From Areca catechu (taxonomy: Eukaryota > Streptophyta > Magnoliopsida > Arecales > Arecaceae), in the NCBI GenBank assembly GCA_021397845.1, contig CM038038.1, positions 70,416,748 to 70,480,747 of the forward strand: a DNA stretch of 64,000 bases. The letters are read 5' to 3'. The notes beneath the pieces were generated by a model that had not been told where the DNA came from, made no database searches, and saw only the letters and a list, made by a program, of their open reading frames with translations. A program made the position numbers and the translations under genes. Of the stretch, positions 43,152-52,269 are shown one piece after another (position 1 is the first letter of the stretch; the number at the start of each line of letters is the position of its first letter).

Positions 43152-44606
43152 TCACAGCAACACTGGTTGTTCAAGATCAAGAGTTTCAACAACTTCTCCA
43201 TCACTGATTTCTTCAATATACGGTTTCAACCGTTGGCCATTCACCTTAAAAACATTCCCTTGCTTAGGATCCTTAAGTTCAACAGCTCCATGGGAAAATA
43301 CTTGAGTTACTACAAAAGGTCCATCCCATCGTGAGCGAAGTTTTCCGGGAAAAAGACGTAACCTAGAGTTGTAGAGCCACACTTTTTGATTAGGCTCAAA
43401 TGATTTTCTATGAATAAATTTGTCATGATAAGCCTTCGTTCGAGCCTTGTAAATTTTCGAACTCTCATACGCTTCATTTCGTAACTCTTCCAACTCACTT
43501 AACTGAAGTTTTCTATGGGAACTTGCATTCTTCATATCAAAATTAAATCGCTTGATAGCCCAAAATGCACGGTGTTCCAATTCAACAGGTAGGTGACAAG
43601 CCTTTCCAAACACTAACCGGTACGGAGACATTCCTAGAGGGGTCTTGAAAGCAGTTCGGTAAGCCCATAAAGCATCATCCAAACGTTCGGACCAATCTTT
43701 CCTATCGGGTCTTACCGTTTTCTCAAGAATGTGCTTGATCTCTCTATTCGAAACTTCTACCTGACCACTAGTCTGAGGATGGTATGGTGTGGCTACTTTA
43801 TGGGTAATTCCATACTTTTTCATCAGTGCGTCAAAGTGTCTATTTGTGAAATGCGCACCTCCATCACTAATAATGGCCCTTGGGCACCCAAACCGACTAA
43901 AGATGTTATGTTGAATGAACTTGATCACAACTTTGTGATCATTAGTTCGAGTTGCCACAGCTTCAATCCATTTCGAAACATAATCGACTGCTACCAAAAT
44001 GTACTCAAATCCAAAGGAAAGAGGAAATGGTCCCATAAAGTCAATACCCCAAACATCAAAAATTTCAACAACTAAAATGGGGTTTAGGGGCATCATATCT
44101 TTTCGTGAAATATTCCCCCTTTGTTGACACTTGAGACAATTACGGCCAAATTCATGTGCATCTTTAAAGAGAGTTGGCCAATAAAATCCACTTTGCAGCA
44201 CCTTTGCTGCAGTTTTTCTCCCACTAAAGTGTCCCCCACATGCAAGAGAATGACAAAAATTGAGTATACTCTTGAATTCACTTTCAGGGACACATCGCCT
44301 GATCACTTGATCCGAACAGTGTTTAAATAATTCAGGTTCCTCCCAAAAGTAATATTTGATTTGCGAAAAGAACCTATCTTTTTCTTGTTGTGACCAGTAT
44401 GGAGGAACTTGCCCTGTTACCAGATAATTCACAATATGGGCAAACCAGGGGAGATTACTAGAAGAAATTGAGAATAGTTGCTCATCAGGAAACCTATCTC
44501 CAATAATTTCCTTGTTGTATTCTACTAAGATCCTAGAAATGTGATCTGCTACCATATTTTCGGAACCTTTCTTATCCAAAATTTCTAAGTCAAATTCTTG
44601 TAACAA
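43152..44606 (-). CDS. Athila integrase (with end of RNase H)
   Basis: The N-terminus (DLEILDKKGSENMVADHISR) is the end of RNase H. The zinc finger HHCC has His119, His126, Cys157 and Cys160. The catalytic triad is Asp189 (WGIDFMGPF), Asp248 (ISDGGAHF) and Glu284 (GQVEVSNREI). Asp248 and Glu284 have exactly 35 residues between them, the D-D35-E rule. The C-terminal part has KVWLYNSRLRLFPGKL and RWDGPFVVTQV, the GPF-type block. All catalytic residues are present, so the enzyme may be functional if its frame is joined. The first Met here is internal to the original polyprotein and is unlikely to be the real start. It would insert the cDNA into host chromatin. Confidence 0.93.
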   Translation of the reverse strand: MLQEFDLEILDKKGSENMVADHISRILVEYNKEIIGDRFPDEQLFSISSSNLPWFAHIVNYLVTGQVPPYWSQQEKDRFFSQIKYYFWEEPELFKHCSDQVIRRCVPESEFKSILNFCHSLACGGHFSGRKTAAKVLQSGFYWPTLFKDAHEFGRNCLKCQQRGNISRKDMMPLNPILVVEIFDVWGIDFMGPFPLSFGFEYILVAVDYVSKWIEAVATRTNDHKVVIKFIQHNIFSRFGCPRAIISDGGAHFTNRHFDALMKKYGITHKVATPYHPQTSGQVEVSNREIKHILEKTVRPDRKDWSERLDDALWAYRTAFKTPLGMSPYRLVFGKACHLPVELEHRAFWAIKRFNFDMKNASSHRKLQLSELEELRNEAYESSKIYKARTKAYHDKFIHRKSFEPNQKVWLYNSRLRLFPGKLRSRWDGPFVVTQVFSHGAVELKDPKQGNVFKVNGQRLKPYIEEISDGEVVETLDLEQPVLL

Positions 44607-44683
44607 AAGGATCCATCGAATCAGTCTAGGCTTGGTATCCTTTTTGGATAGGAGATGTCTTAATGCAGCATGATCAGAGTAAA

Positions 44684-47600
44684 CTAGGACCTAGACCCTA
44701 ATAAATATGATCGAAATTTTTCTAGGGCGAATACAACTGCTAGTAATTCTTTTTCAGTAGTGGTATAGTTCATTTGTGCATCTGAAAGAGTTTTACTAGC
44801 ATAGTAAATTACATGGGGTTCCCTATTGAGCTTCTGTCCTAAAACAGCTCCTACAGCATAATCAGAAGCATCACACATGATTTCAAATGGCAGAGTCCAA
44901 TCTGGGGGCTTGATGATAGATGCAGTGGTCAAAGCAGTTTGAAGAATGTCAAAAGCGGTCAAACATTCTTTACTAAAATCAAAGGACTTGTCTTTGGCAA
45001 GTAAATCACACAATGGTCGAGAGATTTTGCTGAAATCCTTGATGAATCGTCTATAAAAACCAGCATGGCCAAGGAAGGATCGTACTTGTCTAACAGAGGT
45101 CGGGGGAGGTAATTTCGAGATTAATTCAACCTTAGCCTTGTCAACCTCAATCCCTCGCTCAGAAACAATGTGTCCGAGTACAATTCCCTCACGAACCATA
45201 AAATGGCTCTTCTCCCAACTTAAGACTAAGTTGGTTTCTATACAGCGTTTCAATACCTTAGCCAAATTATGGAGACAGTCCTCGAATGAAGATCCAAAAA
45301 TAGAAAAATCATCCATAAACACTTCAAGGAAATGACCAACCATATCGGAGAATAAGGCCAACATACATCGTTGAAAGGTGGCTGGTGCATTACAGAGACC
45401 AAAAGGCATACGCCTGAATGCAAACGTTCCAAAAGGGCAAGTAAATGTGGTCTTTTCTTGGTCCGCAGGAAATACTGGAACCTGGTTGTATCCTGAATAT
45501 CCATCCAGGAAACAAAAGAAACTTTGCCCTGCTAGTCGTTCTAGAATTTGATCAATAAAAGGCAGAGGGAAATGATCTTTCCTAGTAACAGCATTCAGTT
45601 TCCGGTAATCTATACACACTCTCCAACTAGTGGTTGCTCGGGTAGAAATTGACTCACCCTTTTCATTCTGAATGACAGTAATACCTGACTTTTTAGGTAC
45701 TACCTGAGTTAGGCTGACCCATTGGCTATCCGAAATTGGATAAATAATACCGGCATCCAACCATTTAACCACTTCTTTTTTAACAATTTCTCGCATGTTT
45801 GGATTTAGCCTCCGTTGCATGTCCCTATGTGGTTTAGCTTCTGCTTCACAGTGAATGTGGTGCATGCAAACAGAAGGGTCAATTCCCTTAAGATCAGCTA
45901 TTGTCCATCCTATTGCCTCTTTATGTTCCCTAAGTACATTCATCAATTTTTGTTCCTGATCAGAGGTCAGAGTAGATGCAATGATTACCGGAAGGGTATC
46001 ATTGGATCCAAGAAAAGAATACTTTAACTTGTCAGGAAGAGGCTTCAATTCCAGATAGGGTGGTGCTTCTAAGGATGGCACTAAAGGGCTTGATTGAGTC
46101 GGTAATGATTCAAATTTCATAGTCCAAGGAGGAATGGTACTAAACTTGGGTGGCTCTAACAAAGCATTCACTTCATCATCAATATCAAAATCGTCAGTTC
46201 CTAAATGTGTCAAACATGCTTGCAAAGGATCCGAATTAAGCAACACAGGAAGATTCCTATTTACTACTTCTTCTATCATGTTTACTTCGTTATGATCATA
46301 AGATGGTGGTCCTTGGCATGCATTGAAAATATTCAACCGCATTTTCTTATTCCCAAAAGAGACGTCCATAACCCCTGTTCTACAATTTATGCAAGCATTA
46401 GCGGTAGCTAGGAAAGGTCTTCCAAGAATGATGGGTATCTGACTAGGGTTACCGCTAGATTCCATGTCCAAAACAAGAAAATCAACCGGGAAGTAGAACT
46501 CATCTACTTTTACCAACACATCCTCGAGCATTCCACGGGGTGCCTTGACGGATCGATCAGCTAACTGTAAGGTCACCGTCGTGGGTTTTAATTCTCCGAA
46601 TTTAAACAGATCATACATTGATCCTGGGAGAAGGTTTACACTCGCACCTAAATCTAACAAGGCTTTCTTGATTGTAAGGTCCCCTATGACACAAGAGATA
46701 ATTGGGGTACCTGGGTCTTTGAGTTTAGGTGGAGCTATTTGCTGAAAAACTGAGCTGGCTTGCTCAGTTAAGAGGATTTTCTTAGGGATATGTGCCTTAG
46801 ATTTTCGTTTTTGAGTGCACAAATCCTTAAGAAATTTGGCATACGCCGGTACTTGCTTGATGGCATCGAGGAGAGGTAAATTGATTTGGACTTGCTTGAA
46901 TAATTCAAGCATCTCATTCATTTTTAAATTTTTCTTATCCAATGGTAAAGGTGATTCCAAAGCTCTAGGGAATGGAGCCTTAGGTACGGGTGCTTTACCA
47001 ATGGATTCCTTCTCCTCTTCATTCTTTTTCTCTGGCTTAGCCAGTTCTACTTCTTGGGTCGGGTCAGGTTGATCTAACGTTTTTCCACTTCTTAAGGTGA
47101 TAACAGATTTAGCGTGTTCAGGAAAATTTTCAGGTCCAGTGGAACTCTCAGCCATGTATTGACCCTTGGGGTTGATAATGGGCTGGCTAGGCAACTTACC
47201 TTCTTCTCTCCGATTAAAAGCTGTAGCTAGCTGACCTATCAGAGTCTCTAGCTTGGCAATGGATTGGGTATGGGAGTGAAGGATTTGGGTATTCATGTTC
47301 AGCCCCTCCTTCAAAGTTTGAAGGATCTTTTCTTGAAAGGAAGGATCAAGATTGCTTGGCGGAGGTTGTGGAGGCTGTGGGGCATTTTGATATTGAGGAA
47401 ATTGCATGCTTTGAAATTTGGTCTCTTGATTATTTGGCCTAACAGAAAAATTGATTCCGGATTGGGGTTTCCAAGAAAAATTCGGGTGATTGCGCCAGCC
47501 AGGATTGTATGTGTTCGAATAAGGATCGTTTCCTGGTCTAGGAGCCATTCGGGTTTGAGCTTGATGAGCTTGCTCCTGAAGAAGCTCAGGAAATTGATAA

Positions 47601-48565
47601 GCTGATGGACAATCACCTAAGGTGTGGGTGGAACTCGAGCAGATAATACAAACTTCATGAGTAGGATGAGATGAGGAGGAATTATTTCCAGCTTGCAAAA
47701 GTTGGTCGAGCTTCTGAGATAGCTCATCAACCTTGCTGTAGATGTCTACAGCACGACCAACTTCATACATACCTCCTCTCTTAGGTTCTACAGGACCTGT
47801 GGGAGGATCTCTACGGGCAGCTGACATATGATGTAGAGAATTTTCACTTAACGTTTCAAACAACTGCCATGCCTCATGTTCATTTTTGAGCATGAACGTT
47901 CCTCCACATGAGGCATCCACCATTTGCCGGTGCCTTTCTGACAAACCGTCATAAAAGCACTGGACTAATTGCCATTTGGGTATGGCATGGTGAGGACATT
48001 TTCTAATTAGCTCTTTCAATCTCTCCCAGGTTTCATGAAACATTTCTCCATCTAATTGGGAAAAACTAGTAATGGCTTTTCTAATTTGATTCGTCTTTCC
48101 TATGGGAAAATATTTCTTAAGGAACTCCCTCTGAAGTTGATCCCAAGTTGAGATTGTCACGGTGTCTAGGGAATTTAACCAATATTTGGCTTTATCTTTC
48201 AGGGAAAAAGGGAATAACCTAAGCCTTAAAGCATCATCGGAGAAATTTTGGATCTTAACAGTGGAGCAGATTTCTAGAAATTCATCTAGATGTTTATATG
48301 GGTCTTCAGTCGCAAGTCCGTAAAAAGAGGGTAACATCTGAATCACACTGGACTTGATTTCGTACTGAATGGCATCTACAGGGGGTACTTGGATACAAGG
48401 TGAATAAGTGTATTTTGAAGGAGTGAAGTACTCCTTCAGCGGAGGGTCAATTCCTTGATTAGGATCCATAGTACCTGGGCTGGTTGCTCTACTGGAGCCT
48501 TCGATTTTCGGATCTAGGGATATATGTTTAGGTTCTCGAAGTCGGCGCCTAGAATATACTAACAT
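44684..48565 (-). CDS. Athila gag-protease-reverse transcriptase-RNase H polyprotein
   Basis: The first 1,293 codons are open. Gag spans roughly residues 1-450, with FLEICSTVKIQNFSDDALRL and the knuckle CIICSSSTHTLGDC (306-319). Protease has its active-site Asp at 638 (LLDLGASVNLLP) and ends ILGRPFLATANA. Reverse transcriptase starts around 900, with CIDYRKLNAV, catalytic Asp1021 (FLDGYSGY) and Asp1085/1086 (FMDDFS). RNase H begins with Asp1232 (CDASDYAVGAVLG) and has TTTEKELLAV. The frame then ends by a shift after SYLLG, where one base appears lost near 44,690. RNase H coding resumes in the next frame. The second Met of the N-terminus (MDPNQGID, residue 33) may be the real start. Confidence 0.93.
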   Translation of the reverse strand: MLVYSRRRLREPKHISLDPKIEGSSRATSPGTMDPNQGIDPPLKEYFTPSKYTYSPCIQVPPVDAIQYEIKSSVIQMLPSFYGLATEDPYKHLDEFLEICSTVKIQNFSDDALRLRLFPFSLKDKAKYWLNSLDTVTISTWDQLQREFLKKYFPIGKTNQIRKAITSFSQLDGEMFHETWERLKELIRKCPHHAIPKWQLVQCFYDGLSERHRQMVDASCGGTFMLKNEHEAWQLFETLSENSLHHMSAARRDPPTGPVEPKRGGMYEVGRAVDIYSKVDELSQKLDQLLQAGNNSSSSHPTHEVCIICSSSTHTLGDCPSAYQFPELLQEQAHQAQTRMAPRPGNDPYSNTYNPGWRNHPNFSWKPQSGINFSVRPNNQETKFQSMQFPQYQNAPQPPQPPPSNLDPSFQEKILQTLKEGLNMNTQILHSHTQSIAKLETLIGQLATAFNRREEGKLPSQPIINPKGQYMAESSTGPENFPEHAKSVITLRSGKTLDQPDPTQEVELAKPEKKNEEEKESIGKAPVPKAPFPRALESPLPLDKKNLKMNEMLELFKQVQINLPLLDAIKQVPAYAKFLKDLCTQKRKSKAHIPKKILLTEQASSVFQQIAPPKLKDPGTPIISCVIGDLTIKKALLDLGASVNLLPGSMYDLFKFGELKPTTVTLQLADRSVKAPRGMLEDVLVKVDEFYFPVDFLVLDMESSGNPSQIPIILGRPFLATANACINCRTGVMDVSFGNKKMRLNIFNACQGPPSYDHNEVNMIEEVVNRNLPVLLNSDPLQACLTHLGTDDFDIDDEVNALLEPPKFSTIPPWTMKFESLPTQSSPLVPSLEAPPYLELKPLPDKLKYSFLGSNDTLPVIIASTLTSDQEQKLMNVLREHKEAIGWTIADLKGIDPSVCMHHIHCEAEAKPHRDMQRRLNPNMREIVKKEVVKWLDAGIIYPISDSQWVSLTQVVPKKSGITVIQNEKGESISTRATTSWRVCIDYRKLNAVTRKDHFPLPFIDQILERLAGQSFFCFLDGYSGYNQVPVFPADQEKTTFTCPFGTFAFRRMPFGLCNAPATFQRCMLALFSDMVGHFLEVFMDDFSIFGSSFEDCLHNLAKVLKRCIETNLVLSWEKSHFMVREGIVLGHIVSERGIEVDKAKVELISKLPPPTSVRQVRSFLGHAGFYRRFIKDFSKISRPLCDLLAKDKSFDFSKECLTAFDILQTALTTASIIKPPDWTLPFEIMCDASDYAVGAVLGQKLNREPHVIYYASKTLSDAQMNYTTTEKELLAVVFALEKFRSYLLGSRS

Positions 48566-49389
48566 ACACCCTCCCTCCTAAAGCAAACAGCAATCAAAGA
48601 TTTTTTTTAAAATTTTTTTTAATTGGAAAGCGGAAGAATGAGAAGAGGTCTAAAGAGAAGTTCCTAAGAGAGTCCTAAACTAGAGAAAGTTAATTAATTA
48701 ATTAATTTTTTTAATCAAGCAAGTGAAACAAATCAAAATCACTATCCTAGGGTTAACCTGGATCTAGACAGCTCCTAACTGATCCAAGGTTACCTTCGAG
48801 CACTCCAAGCCCAAGATCAATTAACTAACTTGGCCAGGTAAGTGTAAGGTGGGTGAAGGTTCCCTTATCGCTTGCCTTAGATACCAATTATAAATTGGCC
48901 AGGTAAGCGGAACCAACTCACGTCCCTTCGGGCTCTAGTCCCTGAACCACTTTCCTTAGACACCAAGGAATTAAATGATCTGAACTCGGTCCAACTCTAG
49001 GGTTTCCTTGTCCTATTGAGCTCGAAATCCTTAGGGTTGACGTCTAATTAATTTTAAAATTAAAGGCTTGGGTCAATGCAGATGCTGGATTGATGATTTG
49101 TGGGCTAAGGAAGGGTATTGATCTCCCCACCTTATCTGATTAATGGGTTGTGCCCTTAAGATATATTATGAAATTATGAAATGCAACAGCTAAGGTGTCC
49201 AAAAAGTTATAAACAAATAAAATTAAACTTAATTTTTTTTTTAATTTTGATGATTAAGTATCTGATCCTAATAAATTATGAAATGTCTGTGTAATATTTT
49301 TTTGGTTTTGCAAAAAAATAAATTTACCTAAGTGAATCTAAAATTTTTTTTTTTGTGTGTTCTAAAATTTTTTTGTGTTCAACCTTTTT

Positions 49390-49454
49390 GTACCCTAGGA
49401 CAACCATTCAACATAACCTCCCAGTTATGCCAGGGCAACCTTATGTCAGGGCAC
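49390..49454 (-). other. conserved leader hairpin, Athila copy
   Basis: The inner stem CATAAC/GTTATG (6 bp, loop of 6) is flanked by the conserved AGGACAACCATT and CCAGGGCAACCTTAT. The outer arms are GTACCCT and AGGGCAC. In the sense RNA these form seven pairs including one G-U wobble; on the plus strand they would contain a mismatch. The copia leader has the same layout with different stem sequence (56,238-56,309 and 56,420-56,497). Confidence 0.7.
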
Positions 49455-49581
49455 TCAAGATCGAAAATTGAAAATTGGAATGTAAAATTTTGAAAATTAA
49501 ATTTTTTTTTTTTTTTTTTTTGTGTTTTTTGTTGTGGATTTTTGGATTGTTGAATTTTTTTTTTCAGAATAACGCCAAAAG

Positions 49582-49599
49582 TCCCCGGCAACGGCGCCA
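49582..49599 (-). other. primer-binding site for tRNA-Asp, Athila
   Basis: The plus strand reads TCCCCGGCAACGGCGCCA, the 3' end of plant tRNA-Asp with CCA (established sequence, from memory). The sense strand therefore carries TGGCGCCGTTGCC followed by GGGGA, a few bases after the 5' LTR. Use of tRNA-Asp is typical for the Athila lineage. Confidence 0.93.
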
Positions 49600-49605
49600 A
49601 AAATC

Positions 49606-51295
49606 CGATGCGTGTCGTAGTGCACCGATTTAGAACCTTAATTCCACTACTCTAAAGGGTAGAATAGCGGGAGTAAGGGTCGATCCCACAGAGACTTTGG
49701 GGTTATCTTGAAAAAGTATTTTCTTTTGACTTAAAATAAACTAAAATAAACTAGACTAATGCAAGAATTAAATGCAAATAATAAATCTGTGAAAATAATT
49801 TAGATATGACCTATCTCAAGAGTACGGCCCGTATCCTTGGATCACGGCCCGTCCCTTAGGTATAGGTCAGTCAAAACTAATTCACTACAACTTACCTTAA
49901 ACGCTAATCCAACATGACTCCAGCATGACTAAAATAAAAATAAGCAGACATTGATTAATATAAAGCAAATAAATTTTATTGCATAAAATATTGGAGTACA
50001 GAGAAAATAAAAGTAAGGGAACAAGGGTCCCTTTCTCCCTTTTTATACGACTCTGACTCTCTGTCACAGCAACAGGTGGAACTATGGACAGCAAGTGGAA
50101 CCTCCCAAAAATTTCCTCTCCCGCAGAAAAGAATCACCGAGGTATTTATAGCTGAAAAATACCGTGTCGGGTCCGTGTGGAAAGCGCGGTGATTTCTTTA
50201 TCTCAATCCGATCTCATTATCTGATTTTTTTACGATCATCCCCATCTCAAAAATTAAATTCAAAAATTCTATCGCACAATCCCGCGTCCATTCAGCGTCG
50301 TCCGACATCTCTTCTCGTTCCGATGCTTCCTTGTTTTCAGACATCCTGGTCTGAACGACGATGACGCTGTGAGCAGAGAGGTGCGGCTGGGGCGGAGACG
50401 GACTTGGGCTGCATGGCCGTGGGCGTGGGTGGCATGCAGCAGCAGGCTTGGGCGGCGAGCTCGGCCGACACGCGGCGCAGGGGGACGCTGGGCAGCAGCA
50501 CGGGGGTAGATGGCTGGAGCTTGGCGGACACGCAGCATGGCCGTGGCGTGGGTGGCGCGGCTCCATGGGCGACGGCAGCAGGCGGGTGGCTGACGCGCGG
50601 TGGAAGGCGGGCGGCTGGGTGGCGACGGCGGCGCAGGGGAACGCTGGGCAGTAGCACGGGGGCAGACGGCTGGGTGGCGACGGCGGCGGAGACGGGCGGC
50701 TCGGGCACGGACGTGGCACAGGGGAGCTCGGCGTGGCCGTGGGCAGCAGGCTTGGGCGGACGCGCAGCAGACGGTGGCGTGGCCGTGGGCGGCGGCGCGG
50801 CCGGCTTCGGGCACGGACAGACGGTGGACGGCTTCGGGCTTGGGCAGAGCCGACTTCCGGCCATTTTTCCGGCCGAACGGGAGCTCTTCGGCCGACGGGA
50901 AAGTTGCCGGTGGCTTCGACGGTGCCAGGGGAAGCTCTCCGGCGAGTTTCGGCGCGATCGGAGCACGGTGGTCCACGGCTCCGCCCGTGGACCGGCAGCA
51001 ATGGCTGCCGTGGACCAGCAGCCCATACGGTGGACCATTGAGCCGGTCCACCGTGAGCCAAACCAAAAGGATTTTAAGGTCGCTCCAAAAATCGTGCGGC
51101 TCTGAAATTCGTGCTAAAACCTTCTAAAATCCATTTCGGGCCCGTTTGAAGTCCAAATTACATTCCGTTTGCGTCGTTGGACTCCTAAAATCAAGATCTA
51201 CACGTTTATGAAGTCAATTCCTGTGAAGTATCACAAAAAGTATTAATTTTAATCAAATAAAGTTGGGTTAATTTTCATTATTCTAATGTCTAACA
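49606..51295 (-). repeat. 5' LTR of Athila (1,690 bp)
   Basis: Matches 40,289-42,023 except for about eight substitutions and one 45-bp gap. The inner boundary reads CGATGCG rather than TGATGCG, so the terminal dinucleotide is altered at this end only. A TATA-like box is at 50,143-50,150. Overlapping frames of 102-287 codons on both strands in the GC island are not genes. Confidence 0.95.
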
Positions 51296-51300
51296 GTATG

Positions 51301-51463
51301 ATCTCATCATAACCCTAGAACCATAGCCCTAATCTATGGGGTTCATCATAAAATCAAAAAGATACAGCAAATGATGAAAATAATGCCTTTATAAAATGTC
51401 AATTCATTGATTTTGGGATCAAAATTATAATATTTCAATTGGCTTTCAGGGCATAATCTTTCA
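51301..51463 (-). repeat. 3' LTR of the copia element, inner part
   Basis: The remaining 163 bp of the LTR cut by Athila, ending AATCTTTCA. Next to it the sense strand has GTGCAAGTGGGAGAT, the polypurine tract of the copia element, which begins at the RNase H stop codon. Confidence 0.95.
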
Positions 51464-51477
51464 ATCTCCCACTTGCA

Positions 51478-52263
51478 CTAAAGCCAATCGCCTTTAAATC
51501 TTAACCCCATACAATCAAGGTGGCGATCAAACTCTCGCTGTGATAGAGCCTTAGTGAACGGGTCTGCTACGTTGTTCTTCGTTTCTACCCTTTTAATGCA
51601 GACTTCTTGTCTTTCGACAATCTCTCGAACGAGATGGAAGCGTCTCAGAATGTGCTTTGATTTGTGATGAGCTCTTGGTTCCTTTGCTTGAGCAACAGCC
51701 CCCGTATTATCACAGTAAAGTGATACTGGACCTTCAATCTCAGGAACTACGCCCAACTCTGATATGAACTTCTTCATCCAGACAGCTTCCTTGGCAGCTT
51801 CACTAACAGCAATGTACTCTGCCTCAGTTGTTGAGTCAGCTACAGTTTGCTGTTTAGAACTTTTCCAGCTTACAGCTCCTCCATTAAGGGTAAAAACATA
51901 CCCAGATATAGATTTGCTGTCATCTGGATCTGATTGAAAACTAGAATCTGAATAAGCTTCTAGTTTAAGATCAGATCCTCCGTATATTAGAAAAATATCC
52001 TTAGTTCTTCTTAAGTACTTAAGAATATTTTTCACAGCTTTCCAATGATCCTCTCCTGGATCAGCCTGAAACCTGCTGGCTATACCTAAGGCATATGTCA
52101 CATCAGGCCTAGTACATAACATAGCATACATAATAGACCCTACTGCCGAAGCATAAGGTACCGAATTCATTCTATTTCTTTCTTCAGGTGTCTTAGGAGA
52201 CATCTTCTTAGAAAGATGTATGCCATGACCAATAGGTAAGTAACCTCTTTTACTTTCCTCCAT
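51478..52263 (-). CDS. copia RNase H and end of reverse transcriptase
   Basis: 261 codons continuing the polyprotein after a single in-frame TGA. The first part is the reverse transcriptase tail (SVPYASAVGSIMYAMLCTRPD). RNase H has the expected acidic residues in AYSDSSF, STTEAEYIA and YCDNTGAVA, and ends with ADPFTKALSQ. The stop at 52,264-52,269 sits where related proteins often have Arg, consistent with a CGA-to-TGA transition. The stop context does not suggest programmed readthrough, although this cannot be excluded. Confidence 0.92.
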   Translation of the reverse strand: MEESKRGYLPIGHGIHLSKKMSPKTPEERNRMNSVPYASAVGSIMYAMLCTRPDVTYALGIASRFQADPGEDHWKAVKNILKYLRRTKDIFLIYGGSDLKLEAYSDSSFQSDPDDSKSISGYVFTLNGGAVSWKSSKQQTVADSTTEAEYIAVSEAAKEAVWMKKFISELGVVPEIEGPVSLYCDNTGAVAQAKEPRAHHKSKHILRRFHLVREIVERQEVCIKRVETKNNVADPFTKALSQREFDRHLDCMGLRFKGDWL

Positions 52264-52269
52264 GCTAAA

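Larger units (their letters stand above)
48566..49605 (-). other. Athila leader (5' non-coding region)
   Basis: About 1 kb between the primer site and gag. On the plus strand it holds two copies of TTGGCCAGGTAAG with a following CCTTAGA(C/T)ACCA (48,830-48,965), an A-tract in sense (T-run near 49,500-49,521) and a hairpin block at 49,390-49,454. The first and last features recur in the copia leader. No ORF of note; a 73-codon frame there is not a gene. Confidence 0.8.
40289..51295 (-). mobile_element. Athila-lineage Ty3/gypsy, young and nearly intact
   Basis: 11,007 bp, flanked by perfect duplications GTATG (40,284-40,288 and 51,296-51,300), inserted into the 3' LTR of the copia element. The uninterrupted site is visible in the other copia LTR. 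LTRs differ at about eight sites plus one 45-bp indel. The primer site matches tRNA-Asp, as in Athila. Gag, protease, reverse transcriptase and RNase H form a 1,293-codon frame and integrase a 484-codon frame. One base is missing between them. The extra env-like ORF of many Athila elements is absent. Confidence 0.95.

Noticed and set aside
49582..49599. tRNA-Asp gene
   Set aside because: Only the last 18 bases including CCA are present. Plant tRNA genes do not encode CCA. It is the complement of the Athila primer-binding site.
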